Source: Bisbaumannia salifodinae
Lineage (GTDB): Bacteria > Pseudomonadota > Gammaproteobacteria > Pseudomonadales > Halomonadaceae
Strand: one strand, 5' to 3'
DNA: 64,000 bases
NCBI RefSeq assembly: GCF_039522585.1
Contig: NZ_BAAADR010000012.1
The position numbers were made by a program, and so were the translations under genes. Shown in pieces: positions 52,732 through 60,783 of this stretch (positions are counted from its first letter, which is position 1; every line of letters starts with the position of its first letter). The notes beneath the pieces are model-generated. The model was not told the DNA's origin, did not search any database, and saw only the letters and a list, made by a program, of their open reading frames with translations.

Positions 52732-54003
52732 ATGCAGCGCTTGATCGAAAAGGGCCTGATGTTCGGCAACCTCTTCCATGTCGGCTCGCCGGCGCTGGTT
52801 GACCGCTACAATCGTGCCCTCGAGCACCTGACAGGCCGCACCACCGACCTGGATGACTTCCATATCGACATCTCCGGATACTCGCCGGAGATCGGCGATG
52901 AACTCGAGGATCACGACTACCTCAATCACGGCGGAGTGAACCGGCAGTTCATTCTGCTGGCGACCGACCAGAAGCGCTGCCCACTGCTCAATGCCAGCTT
53001 TTCGACCAGCCGCCACATCCTGCGTCGTTTCATCGATGCCAACGAACGTCAGCTGTTCGCGCTGACCGCCACCGACGCGATTGCCGGCGAGTTGGAGAAC
53101 TCGGTGTTCTCGATCGACACCATCGAGCAGTTGTTCGATATCCGCCGTGTCGTGGTCGAAGCGGATACCACCTCGGGTACCATCGCCCATGCCGACCACC
53201 TCGCTCGGCTGGTGGAGCGCTTTCATGCCGAGAAGGATGCCTGGTTCGATAACGACCTGATCGAGGAAATGGTCGACACCGCCAGGCAGACCGGCGATGT
53301 CACCCGCAACCCGGTTCATCTCGAGCACGAAGTGTTCGAGCAACGCAGTTGCTGGACCTCGCTGTTCGGCGGGCTCTACCTGTTTCAGGACGTTGAGTCA
53401 TCGGGGCTGATTGCCTGCGGAGACAGCCCGAAGCAATCGCTGCCGGTGGCCCGGGTGATGGAGGTCGCCAATCGCCGGGCCGTGGCCGAGTTCCTGCGCG
53501 ACAACGACCTCGCCGAGCCTATCGTCAAGGTTCGTGGTGCCGAGGAGGTCGCCATTCTTCGCCAGAAACAGGATTTCATCCTGGCATCGGTGCTGGCGGA
53601 GCAAGCGATTGATATCACCGGTCGCTCCCGCGCCGAGCTGCGCCGCCTGGCGACTCGCCATGGCATCACGCTGCCCGCCGAATATGAGGGCCTCGCGGCG
53701 GTGCTCCGCTGGGCCGAGTCGGGCGCTGCCAGGCCGAAAATCAGGCTCGATCATCCAGCGTACTTCTACACCCTCCGCGCCACCGACACGCCATCGAAGG
53801 ATCTGGTCAACATGCTGCTGGCCGAACTGACACCGATGGACATCCTGCAGCTTTACATCTGCCACAAGGACGAGTTCTACCGCCGCTATCGCAGTTGGCC
53901 ACAGGCCGCCAGGAACTATGCGGCCGACTTTCTCGAGCGCGAGTACGTTATGAACAAGGCAGCGAGCCGCACCGCCTTGTTCGGTGGCGGTGAGGGGCGG
54001 TAG
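52732..54003 (+). CDS. Uncharacterised 423-aa protein coupled to the AAA+ ATPase
   Basis: The start follows GAGGAAG, four bases after the ATPase stop. The protein begins MQRLIEKGLMFGNLFHVGSP and contains NRQFILLATDQKRCPLL, an acidic middle region and a helical C-terminus (AARNYAADFLEREYVMNKAA). No signal peptide, membrane helix or known catalytic motif is visible. I have a loose memory of a DUF6638 label for proteins with this N-terminus, which I cannot verify. Tight spacing on both sides (four bases before, none after) suggests a fixed stoichiometry with the ATPase and the small membrane protein. Confidence 0.8.
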   Translation: MQRLIEKGLMFGNLFHVGSPALVDRYNRALEHLTGRTTDLDDFHIDISGYSPEIGDELEDHDYLNHGGVNRQFILLATDQKRCPLLNASFSTSRHILRRFIDANERQLFALTATDAIAGELENSVFSIDTIEQLFDIRRVVVEADTTSGTIAHADHLARLVERFHAEKDAWFDNDLIEEMVDTARQTGDVTRNPVHLEHEVFEQRSCWTSLFGGLYLFQDVESSGLIACGDSPKQSLPVARVMEVANRRAVAEFLRDNDLAEPIVKVRGAEEVAILRQKQDFILASVLAEQAIDITGRSRAELRRLATRHGITLPAEYEGLAAVLRWAESGAARPKIRLDHPAYFYTLRATDTPSKDLVNMLLAELTPMDILQLYICHKDEFYRRYRSWPQAARNYAADFLEREYVMNKAASRTALFGGGEGR

Positions 54004-54270
54004 GTGATCGCCTTTACTCGTCTGCTGGTCGTGGTTCTCGTCCTGCTCACGCTGTGCTACGGCATCGTCAATCTGTACCTGTATTTCAGATGGCGCAGTC
54101 AGTTGAAGCGTGAATGGCTGGGACAGGAACGACAGGGCCGCCACGACGAGTTTCTCCGCCGCGGTCTCCGCCGTTGCCGTCGCCGCTGGCGGCCTGTGCT
54201 GATCGGGCTGATATATGTCCTGCCAATCACGGCACTGACACTGCTGGTCTATATCATCAATTTCATGTAG
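54004..54270 (+). CDS. Small two-helix membrane protein
   Basis: An 88-aa protein with a GTG start directly after the previous stop. It has two hydrophobic helices: FTRLLVVVLVLLTLCYGIVN (residues ~4-23) and VLIGLIYVLPITALTLLVY (~65-83). Between them is a strongly basic stretch (RRGLRRCRRRWRP). By the positive-inside rule both ends face outward and the basic loop lies in the cytoplasm. It could anchor the soluble ATPase complex to the inner membrane. I do not recognise the family. Confidence 0.75.
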   Translation: MIAFTRLLVVVLVLLTLCYGIVNLYLYFRWRSQLKREWLGQERQGRHDEFLRRGLRRCRRRWRPVLIGLIYVLPITALTLLVYIINFM

Positions 54271-54281
54271 GGGGCCGGAAC

Positions 54282-54929
54282 ATGGTCATCGCAAAGTGGG
54301 TATTCTGGATCGTCTTCTGGGCCGTGTTCGGTGCCTTTCTTCACTACAGCCTGCCGCAATACGACGTCGTGCGCATCGTCAGCACCTTCGAGAAGCGCCA
54401 GGACATCGATGACTGGACACGCATCTTCTGGTCCAACCCGAATGACCTGGCCAACACCCTGAGAAACCGCGACGTGCAGTTTATTCAGGGGGTGTCTCCG
54501 AACGGCCGAGCCATCGTCTATCGCAACGAGGATACCGGTTGGAGCTGGCCCCCCTACTTCAAGTTCGATACCGCCAACCTGTACACCGAGGCGAGTGACA
54601 GCATCTCGACCCGCACCGCCCCCCAGTGGGTCGCGATCATGCACTATGGATGGCGCAACGAGTTCTTCTCGATTTTCCCCAATGCCGTCTCGATCAAGGC
54701 CGTGGATGGCCCCGACGACAAGCCTTTCAATTGGTTCACCTACGGCTTTCTGATCATGCTGGCGGGTCTCGTCGCCTACCTGTGGCGCTGCTGGATTCGC
54801 TTCAAGCAGCGGCGTATCGACCCGGTGCTGGAGAACATGGAAGACAGTATCACCAGCGCCGGAGACGCCTTCTCCTCCCGCCGCCATCGTTTACAACGCT
54901 GGTTGGATACCTGGAAGTCGAAGAAGTAG
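54282..54929 (+). CDS. DUF1523-family membrane protein
   Basis: A 215-aa protein starting MVIAKWVFWIVFWAVFGAFLHYSLP. One N-terminal helix is followed by a conserved extracytoplasmic domain (VYRNEDTGWSWPPYFKFD; HYGWRNEFFSIFPNAVS). A second helix lies at ~165-182 (FTYGFLIMLAGLVAYLW), and the tail is basic and cytoplasmic. The pattern fits DUF1523, whose function is unknown. It is the last gene of the six-gene operon and should place a domain in the periplasm. A longer frame starting at 54114 runs over the small membrane protein and is a shadow. An imperfect GC-rich hairpin near 54947 may end the transcript. Confidence 0.85.
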   Translation: MVIAKWVFWIVFWAVFGAFLHYSLPQYDVVRIVSTFEKRQDIDDWTRIFWSNPNDLANTLRNRDVQFIQGVSPNGRAIVYRNEDTGWSWPPYFKFDTANLYTEASDSISTRTAPQWVAIMHYGWRNEFFSIFPNAVSIKAVDGPDDKPFNWFTYGFLIMLAGLVAYLWRCWIRFKQRRIDPVLENMEDSITSAGDAFSSRRHRLQRWLDTWKSKK

Positions 54930-55083
54930 ACCGCTAGGAAAACCGTCGGGGCTGCCGTAGGCTGCCCCAAGTGCCTCGTTATCCCGGATCGAGGAGTCCA
55001 TCCACGGTGACTCACGCTTATGTCCGCCCAGGGCACCATAAGGCCGCTCCTCGGCCTATTGCTCTCCGGCCACCGGTGAAGGA

Positions 55084-55941
55084 ATGAAGCTGATCCTTAG
55101 CCGCAAGGGCTTCGACTCCGCCGCCGGCGGCGTGCCGAGCCCCATCCTGCCGGATGGCCGGCTGCTGGCCCTGCCGATCCCGGATGCGGCATCGACGATT
55201 CGCTATGACGACATCGCCTTCGACGGCGCCCCGCTGGCTAGCCTGGTCACGCCGCTGACCCGCGGCAGGGTCAGGCCCGAGGACGGCGCCCACCTGGATC
55301 CCGATCTGATCGGTGACATGCTGCCCCGGGCGCCCGGCTGGCGACCGATCTTCGGCCAGAGCGGCCAGGCCCAAGGCCACCTGCGCAATCAGGGGGTCGG
55401 CCCCGGGGATCTGTTGCTGTTCTTCGGTCTCTTCCGGCGTGTCGAACATCGGAAAGGCGACTGGCACTGGGCATCAGGTTCCAAACCCTGTCATATCATC
55501 TGGGGCTGGCTGCAGGTCGAGTCGGTGGTAGCGGTGGATCAGGCCAGGGGAGGCGACTACGCCTGGGCGCACTATCATCCCCACTTCCGGCGCCGGCCTG
55601 ATCCCAATAACGTGCTCTATCTGGCCCGCCGCCGGCTCGCCCTGCCCGGGCTCGGCGAGGCCCTGCCCGGCGCCGGGATCTTCCCCCGTCTCGCACCGGA
55701 ACGCCAACTGACCGCCCCCGACGCGGAGCGGGTTTCCCAGTGGCGGCTGCCCGCCTGGTGCTATCCGGGCGATGGCCGCCCACCCCTGAGCTACCACGCC
55801 AATCGCCAGCGCTGGCGACAACATGTCGACCATACCGAGCTAAGTGCGGTAGCGCGCGGCCAGGAGTTCGTCCTCGACGGCGATGACTATCCGCAGGCCC
55901 TGCCCTGGGCGGGCGAGCTGATCCGCCATCGGGATCGGTAG
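55084..55941 (+). CDS. Nmad3-like protein (predicted nucleotide-modification family)
   Basis: A 285-aa protein starting MKLILSRKGFDSAAGGVPSP, the hallmark opening of the Nmad3 family (Nucleotide modification associated domain 3). GDLLLFFGLFRRVE, IIWGWLQVESVV and the HYHPHFRR segment also fit. The family was predicted from gene context to act with modified-base systems in phages and bacteria. No glycosylase, methylase or restriction gene lies beside this one. It is separate from the six-gene operon (154 bases with a weak hairpin). Its role in this genome is unknown. Confidence 0.78.
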   Translation: MKLILSRKGFDSAAGGVPSPILPDGRLLALPIPDAASTIRYDDIAFDGAPLASLVTPLTRGRVRPEDGAHLDPDLIGDMLPRAPGWRPIFGQSGQAQGHLRNQGVGPGDLLLFFGLFRRVEHRKGDWHWASGSKPCHIIWGWLQVESVVAVDQARGGDYAWAHYHPHFRRRPDPNNVLYLARRRLALPGLGEALPGAGIFPRLAPERQLTAPDAERVSQWRLPAWCYPGDGRPPLSYHANRQRWRQHVDHTELSAVARGQEFVLDGDDYPQALPWAGELIRHRDR

Positions 55942-55986
55942 GGCCAATCCGGCATGATAGCGGCCGACGCAGAGGCAGGCGTCGCC

Positions 55987-56883
55987 TTAGTCGTGCATAT
56001 CGCCGAACGCCTCGACCACATACCCCCCCAGGGCCTCGCTGGCCTGGCCCGCGCCGTCCCGCCTGACCAGCTCCAGCTGATAATCGCCGAGGGGCGGCAG
56101 CAGCTTCTTGTCGATCCGGCGCAGCGGCGGCCGGATCAGGGCCAGCGGGAAGGGCGAGACCGCCAGGTCGGCGAGCATGGCGGCTTCCTGCCCGGCGCAG
56201 TGTTCGCAGGTGTAGGCGATGCGGTAGCTCACTCCGGCGCGGTCGAGGGCGTCGAGGGCCATCCCGCGCCAGGCGCAGCCATGGTGGGCCAACGCCACCG
56301 GTAGCGGCGAACGCTGGGCGGCGATTCCGCCGTCGCGCCCGGCCCACACCAGCGGCTCGCTGTGCACGATCTCGCCACGCACACCTTGCCCCGGGTTGCC
56401 GGCGGTGACCAGCACCAGGTCGAGCTCGCCGGCATCCAGACGCGCCAGCATCCCCGCGCTGCTGCCCACCACCACGTCGACCTGCACCGCCGGGTGCGAG
56501 CGGGCGAACTGCGCCAGTACGCCGGGCAGGATGCGCGTGCCGACGTCGTCGGTGGTGCCGATGCCCACCCGCCCCTCCAGCGACGGCGCCAGGAACTGGG
56601 TCACCGCCTCCTCGTTGAGCTTGAGCAGCCGCCGCCCGTAGCCCAGCAGCACCTCGCCCTCCGGGGTGAGCCGCACCCGGCGCGCCTCGCGCACGAACAG
56701 CGGCTGGCCGAGGGTCTCCTCCAGGCGCTTGATCTGCATGCTCAGGGCCGACGGCGTGCGAAACACCTGCCGGGCGGCGCGAGTGAAGCTGCCGCTCTCG
56801 GCGATCGTCACGAAGGTGCGCAGCACCTCGGTATCCAGCAGCGGCAGGGCCGCGCCGCCGGTCGGTAGGGACAGCTGGGTCAT
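55987..56883 (-). CDS. LysR-family regulator (LrhA/HexA-like)
   Basis: A 298-aa protein with the DNA-binding domain at ~15-80 (LRTFVTIAESGSFTRAARQV and ALSMQIKRLEETLGQPLF). The LrhA-type linker LTPEGEVLLGYGRRLLKLNEEA is followed by a substrate-binding domain. The Cys pair in YTCEHCAG (~219-222) is notable and could sense redox or metal. The ATG at 56883 is preferred to one 60 bases upstream because a perfect palindrome lies just before it. It is divergent from a DUF1127 gene, a common pairing for this class. Confidence 0.88.
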   Translation of the reverse strand: MTQLSLPTGGAALPLLDTEVLRTFVTIAESGSFTRAARQVFRTPSALSMQIKRLEETLGQPLFVREARRVRLTPEGEVLLGYGRRLLKLNEEAVTQFLAPSLEGRVGIGTTDDVGTRILPGVLAQFARSHPAVQVDVVVGSSAGMLARLDAGELDLVLVTAGNPGQGVRGEIVHSEPLVWAGRDGGIAAQRSPLPVALAHHGCAWRGMALDALDRAGVSYRIAYTCEHCAGQEAAMLADLAVSPFPLALIRPPLRRIDKKLLPPLGDYQLELVRRDGAGQASEALGGYVVEAFGDMHD

Positions 56884-56891
56884 GGCCGATA

Positions 56892-56912
56892 CCTTTAAGA
56901 AATTCTTAAAGG
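56892..56912. promoter_or_regulatory. Perfect 21-base palindrome between lrhA-like and DUF1127 genes
   Basis: CCTTTAAGAA-A-TTCTTAAAGG is a perfect 10+1+10 palindrome starting nine bases from the LysR start codon. It lies in the intergenic region shared with the divergent DUF1127 gene. It is the obvious binding site for this LysR protein and for autoregulation. Confidence 0.75.
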
Positions 56913-57043
56913 TCAATGTAGGTCTTTTCGTTTGATTGATCAAAGAGGCGGCACCATGCTGTCACCCAGGGGTCGCGACCCTCCCATCAACCCGAAGCCA
57001 TTACCGGTAGCCGCCTGCGCGGCGGCCCGTTGGGAGGTGCCAG

Positions 57044-57382
57044 ATGAGCCTGTACGAACCCCTTCACCGCGCCGAGACCACCAAGGACACGCCGCCGCCA
57101 CCACCACCACCCAGGCTGGACTTCTATATGCCGGCCATGCCGCCACTGGGGCTGATCCATGCCCTGGAGCGCCGCTGGTGGGCCTACCGCCGCCGGCGGC
57201 AGTTCCGGCGACGTTTCCTGCCGTTGCTCGCCTATGACGACCATATCCTCGAGGACATGGGCCACCGCCGCGACGATATCCTGTGGGCATCGCGCCTGCC
57301 GCTCGAGGTGGACGCCCTGGCCGCCCTGGAGGAATGCCGCTCCCGGGCCGCCTCACCGGAGCCTATCGGTGCATGCCGGTAA
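57044..57382 (+). CDS. DUF1127 (YjiS-like) protein
   Basis: A 112-aa protein with a Pro-rich N-terminus (seven prolines in a row near residue 18) and the DUF1127 core RWWAYRRRRQFRRRFLPLLAYDDHILEDMGHRRDDI at ~44-79, given here only to locate it in two parts: the Arg-rich helix and the LxxxDDHxLxDMG helix. Such small basic proteins are often RNA-associated or induced by stress. GGGAGGT precedes the start. It is divergent from the LrhA-like regulator and probably controlled by it. Confidence 0.85.
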   Translation: MSLYEPLHRAETTKDTPPPPPPPRLDFYMPAMPPLGLIHALERRWWAYRRRRQFRRRFLPLLAYDDHILEDMGHRRDDILWASRLPLEVDALAALEECRSRAASPEPIGACR

Positions 57383-57424
57383 GCGGGATGGCCCCATGCC
57401 GGAGAGACGATATACCTCGCTCAT

Positions 57425-57453
57425 ATGCCGGCCTCCCGACCGGAGGCCGGCAT
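57425..57453. terminator. Perfect 12-bp hairpin between convergent genes
   Basis: ATGCCGGCCTCC, loop CGACC, GGAGGCCGGCAT form a perfect stem between the convergent DUF1127 and GNAT genes. The position suits a two-way terminator, although only short T-runs follow. Confidence 0.65.
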
Positions 57454-57469
57454 GGTAGGGAGACCGACG

Positions 57470-58018
57470 TTATAACGATGCGATGCCCGAGCCGGGCTCA
57501 GGCGCCCCCCAGGCCGACGCCGTGAGCCGATAGACTCGCACCTGTCGGCCATGGAAAGCCGCCGGCGCCGCGTCCCGGAAGCCGACCTTCTCGACGACTC
57601 GCCGCGAGGCCCCGTGCGCCGGCTCGATAATGGCCACCAGCGAGGCCAGCCGATGCGCGGTGAAACCCAGCGCCACCGCCCAACGCGCCGCCTCCGTGGC
57701 CAGGCCGCGTCCCCAGAAGCGGGTCGCCAGGCGGTAGCCGAGATGTACCTCCTGAACCCCATCGATGGTGTCATGGCTCAGGCCACAGAAACCCGCCAGC
57801 TCCCCGCTGGCCGTGTCGACCAGCGCCCAGGGGCCCAGGCCATGCTCGGCATAGGAGGCCCGGCACCAGGCGATAAAACGCCGCGTCTGCGCCTCGTCAT
57901 GCACGCCGCCCAGCGAATAGCGCATCACCTCGGGGTCGGCGAGGATCGCTGCCAGGGCCGGTACATCACCGTTATCGAGCTCGCGCAGCCGTAGCCGCGG
58001 CGTCTGTGCTATCTCCAT
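57470..58018 (-). CDS. GNAT N-acetyltransferase (RimJ/RimL-like)
   Basis: A 182-aa protein starting MEIAQTPRLRLRELDNGD. The acetyl-CoA-binding motif lies at HLGYRLATRFWGRGLATEAAR (~93-113, R/Q-x-x-G-x-G type) and the following VEKVGFRD is typical of the family. It probably acetylates a protein N-terminus or small amine. AAGGAG lies before the chosen ATG. The GTG one codon upstream is less likely. The next gene upstream, MarR, is on the same strand with a 31-base gap. Confidence 0.87.
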   Translation of the reverse strand: MEIAQTPRLRLRELDNGDVPALAAILADPEVMRYSLGGVHDEAQTRRFIAWCRASYAEHGLGPWALVDTASGELAGFCGLSHDTIDGVQEVHLGYRLATRFWGRGLATEAARWAVALGFTAHRLASLVAIIEPAHGASRRVVEKVGFRDAAPAAFHGRQVRVYRLTASAWGAPEPGSGIASL

Positions 58019-58049
58019 CACGCTCTCCTTGCGTCAGTGGCTGACCAGG

Positions 58050-58538
58050 CTACTCCGCTTCCAGGCCATCGAGCAGCTTGCCGAGCAGCCGGCTCAGGGT
58101 CTCCTGCTCCTCGCGGCTCAGGGCGGCGAGCAGGCGCGCCTCGTTCGCCACATGCCGGGGGATCAGCCGGTTCATCAGCGCGAGTCCCTCGTCCGTCAGC
58201 GAGACCAGCACGCCGCGGCGATCCTCGGGGTTGGGCGAGCGCCGAATCCAGCCCGCCCGCTCCAGGCGATCCAGGCGATTGGTCATGCCCCCGGAGGAGA
58301 TCATCAGCGCCTCGAACAGCTGGGTGGGCGTCAGCGCATGGGGGGCCCCGGCGCGGCGCAGCGAGGCCAGCACATCGAACTCCCCCGCCTGCAGGTCATG
58401 CGCCTTGAAGAAGGCGTTCAGCCGCCCCTGGGTGATCAACTGGCTGGTCTTCAGATAGCCCACCACCTCCATCGGCAAGAGATCCAGCTCGGGCAGCTCA
58501 CGCTGCCACTGGTTCACCGCCTGTTTCACTCTGTTCAT
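58050..58538 (-). CDS. MarR-family transcriptional regulator
   Basis: A 162-aa winged-helix repressor. Recognition and wing segments are QAGEFDVLASLRRAG, ALMISSGGMTNRLDRLERAG and RSPNPEDRRGVLVSLTDEG (~50-130), exactly the MarR pattern with the DxRxxxxxLT wing. It is divergent from a DMT exporter and nitroreductase, which suggests it represses them until a quinone, nitro-aromatic or similar ligand binds. Candidate operators lie in the shared intergenic DNA. Confidence 0.9.
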   Translation of the reverse strand: MNRVKQAVNQWQRELPELDLLPMEVVGYLKTSQLITQGRLNAFFKAHDLQAGEFDVLASLRRAGAPHALTPTQLFEALMISSGGMTNRLDRLERAGWIRRSPNPEDRRGVLVSLTDEGLALMNRLIPRHVANEARLLAALSREEQETLSRLLGKLLDGLEAE

Positions 58539-58569
58539 CGATCGGCCTCGCCACTCTTGCCAATTATTA

Positions 58570-58623
58570 ATCTCGATACTAAGATACTTCCAACAAAGTC
58601 ACTTGATGAAAAGATACTTCATC
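58570..58623. promoter_or_regulatory. Candidate MarR operators
   Basis: AATCTCGATACTAAGATA (58570-58587) is an imperfect dyad resembling a TATCTCGA..TCAAGATA MarR site. AAGATACTTC occurs at 58581-58590 and again at 58611-58620, exactly 30 bases apart. The second copy lies within a GATGAA-N7-TTCATC inverted repeat (58605-58623). The sites occupy the intergenic region between marR and the exporter gene. Confidence 0.55.
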
Positions 58624-58641
58624 ACGAGCTATAGGAGTCGA

Positions 58642-59589
58642 ATGATGACCAAGGTCACCGCCCCGCGCAAGGGATCCCCCCGCCCCGGCCTCCGGGCGCT
58701 CGGCTGCCTGCTGCTGGTGGGCAGCTTCCTCGCCCTGTCGCTGACGGTCGCCAAGCTGGCCGACGATGCCGGCGCCCCGCGGGTCAGCTTCCTGATGGTC
58801 GCCATGGCCGGCGCCGGCCTGGTGTTGATGGGCCTCGCCGCGCTACGCCGGCGGCCGCTGGCCTTCAACCGCCGCACCCTGGAGTATGCCCTGGTGGCCG
58901 GCGCCCTGCTGGCCCTGCCCAATGCCCTGGCCTTCGTGGCCATCCGCCATGTGGGCGCGGGCTTTATCTCGCTGAGCTTCGCCTTCCCGATCCTGATCAC
59001 CTGGGTGCTGGCCGTCTGCCTGAAACTCGAGCGCCTGCGGCTGCTGCGTCTGTCGGGGGTGGTACTGGGACTCTGCGGCGGCCTGGTGCTGGCCGCCGCC
59101 AAGGCCAGCGGGATGAACGCGGCCCCGGGCTGGGCCCTGCTGGTGATGGCCATGCCACTGGTGATCGCCCTCGGCAACATCTACCGCACCCTGCGCTGGC
59201 CCGAGGGCGGCTCGCCGCTCTTCCTGGCGGCACTGATGCTGCTGGGCGGCGCCGTCACCCTGCTGCCCCTGTCGCTGGCCCTGGAGACCGGCCAACTGCC
59301 CGTGCTGTTCAGCCGTGAGGCCGTGCTGCGGCTGCTGGTGGTGGAGGCCACGGTCTTCACGGTGCTCTATCTCTTCTACTTCGTGTTGCAACGCCTCGCC
59401 GGCCCCGTCTACCTGAGCCAGATCGGCGCCGTGGCGGCCGTGGTGGGCACCCTGATCGCGGTACTGGCCCTCGGCGAGGCACCGCCCCCCAACCTGGGTC
59501 TGGCCGCCCTGCTGGTGGTCTCCGGCAGCCTGCTCTTCCAGCGCGGCGCCCGGGCCGCCACCCTCCCGACCGCGGCAACGACGACCTGA
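58642..59589 (+). CDS. DMT/EamA-family transporter
   Basis: A 315-aa membrane protein with about ten hydrophobic helices arranged as two EamA repeats. LLLVGSFLALSLTVAKLA opens the first, and a late Pro/Gly-containing helix (SQIGAVAAVVGTLIAVLALGEAP) ends the second, as usual for these drug/metabolite exporters. TAGGAG precedes the ATG at 58642. It is divergent from MarR and followed by a nitroreductase, so it may export a toxic or reduced compound. The substrate is unknown. Confidence 0.88.
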   Translation: MMTKVTAPRKGSPRPGLRALGCLLLVGSFLALSLTVAKLADDAGAPRVSFLMVAMAGAGLVLMGLAALRRRPLAFNRRTLEYALVAGALLALPNALAFVAIRHVGAGFISLSFAFPILITWVLAVCLKLERLRLLRLSGVVLGLCGGLVLAAAKASGMNAAPGWALLVMAMPLVIALGNIYRTLRWPEGGSPLFLAALMLLGGAVTLLPLSLALETGQLPVLFSREAVLRLLVVEATVFTVLYLFYFVLQRLAGPVYLSQIGAVAAVVGTLIAVLALGEAPPPNLGLAALLVVSGSLLFQRGARAATLPTAATTT

Positions 59590-59627
59590 AGGCGTCACCC
59601 CGACGCCCACGACCCCAAGGAGTGATC

Positions 59628-60269
59628 ATGACCCTTATCGACGCCCTCCACTGGCGCTACGCCGCCAAGCGCCTGACCGGCGCCAAGGTCCCCCAGGCCC
59701 AGGCCGACAGGATCCTCGAGGCGGTGCGCCTGGCGCCTTCCTCCTACGGCCTGCAGCCCTATTCCGTGCTGGTGATCGAGGACCCGGCGCTGCTCGAGCG
59801 CATCCGTCCGCTGGCCTTCGACCAGCCGCAGATCACCCAGGCCTCGCACCTGCTGGTGTTCGCCGCCTGGGCGTCCGTCTCGGAGGCCGAGGTCGACGAC
59901 TTCCTGCGCCTGACCGCGGCGACGCGGGGCCAGCCCCTCGCCGACCTGGCGGGGTATCGAGACGCCATCCTCGGCACCATCCGGGGCTTCCCCACCGCGG
60001 AGGCACGCTTCCAGTGGGCCTGCCGCCAGGCCTATCTGGCGCTGGGCACGGCACTGGCGGCGGCGGCCACCGAGCGGGTGGATGCCTCGCCCATGGAGGG
60101 CTTCGACCCGGCGGCGCTGGACCAGTTGCTGGGGCTCGAGGCCCGCGGCCTGCGCAGCACCGCGCTCCTCGCCCTGGGCTACCGCGACGCCGAAGCCGAC
60201 CGCCACGCAGGCCTCGCCAAGGTGCGCTGGCCCCGGGAGCGGCTGTTTATCCCGCTGCCGGCCAGCTAG
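59628..60269 (+). CDS. Nitroreductase-family oxidoreductase (NfsB-like)
   Basis: A 213-aa FMN enzyme starting MTLIDALHWRYAAKR, with AAGGAG before the ATG. The FMN/NAD(P)H-binding parts are RLAPSSYGLQPYSVLVIEDP (~33-52) and the C-terminal GLRSTALLALGYRD. Such enzymes reduce nitro-aromatics and quinones using NAD(P)H. The position after the DMT exporter and opposite MarR suggests a detoxification operon. Confidence 0.9.
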   Translation: MTLIDALHWRYAAKRLTGAKVPQAQADRILEAVRLAPSSYGLQPYSVLVIEDPALLERIRPLAFDQPQITQASHLLVFAAWASVSEAEVDDFLRLTAATRGQPLADLAGYRDAILGTIRGFPTAEARFQWACRQAYLALGTALAAAATERVDASPMEGFDPAALDQLLGLEARGLRSTALLALGYRDAEADRHAGLAKVRWPRERLFIPLPAS

Positions 60270-60369
60270 CCGATTAAAGCGGGCCTCTCCGGGTCGAGGA
60301 CTCGACAAGCGGTCACCGAGCGTCTAACTAGAGGGATGATCCCTGGATAACGCCGGCCCAGGAGGCCCC

Positions 60370-60783
60370 ATGGCATACCCTATCACCCCCCAGCTGATGT
60401 TCGAGGGCGACGCCGAGGCGGCCATGCGCCTCTATACGGCCCTGTTCGACGACGCCGACATCGTCCGCCTGGAGCGTTACGGCCCCGGTGAGCCGGGCGC
60501 GGAGGGCGACGTCAAGCAGGCCGAGTTCACCCTCGGCGGACGCCGCTATCGCTGCATCGACAGCCCGGTGCCTCATGCCTTCACCTTCACGCCGTCGATC
60601 TCGCTGTGCGTCGACTGTGAGAGCCTCGCGGAGTTCGAGCGGCTGCGGGCGGCGCTCGCCGAGGGCGGCGAGACGCTGATGCCCCCCGACGACTACGGCT
60701 TCGGCGCCCGCTTCACCTGGCTCAATGACCGCTTCGGCGTCTCCTGGCAACTCAACCTGGCCCGTGAGGAGGGCACCCCATGA
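60370..60783 (+). CDS. PhnB-like VOC-superfamily protein (second copy)
   Basis: A 137-aa protein starting MAYPITPQLMFEGDAEAAMRL. DYGFGARFTWLNDRFGVSW near the C-terminus places it in the PhnB/3-demethylubiquinone-methyltransferase-like VOC branch. Its stop overlaps the DUF899 start by ATGA. It is a diverged relative of the protein at 43389, not a recent copy. The reaction is unknown. The 100 bases before it hold only its ribosome binding site (AGGAGG). Confidence 0.87.
   Translation: MAYPITPQLMFEGDAEAAMRLYTALFDDADIVRLERYGPGEPGAEGDVKQAEFTLGGRRYRCIDSPVPHAFTFTPSISLCVDCESLAEFERLRAALAEGGETLMPPDDYGFGARFTWLNDRFGVSWQLNLAREEGTP

Noticed and set aside
48334..54929. Phage-defence island
   Set aside because: There is a AAA+ ATPase and unknown genes, but no nuclease, TIR, reverse transcriptase, methylase or other effector motif, and no mobile-element genes nearby.
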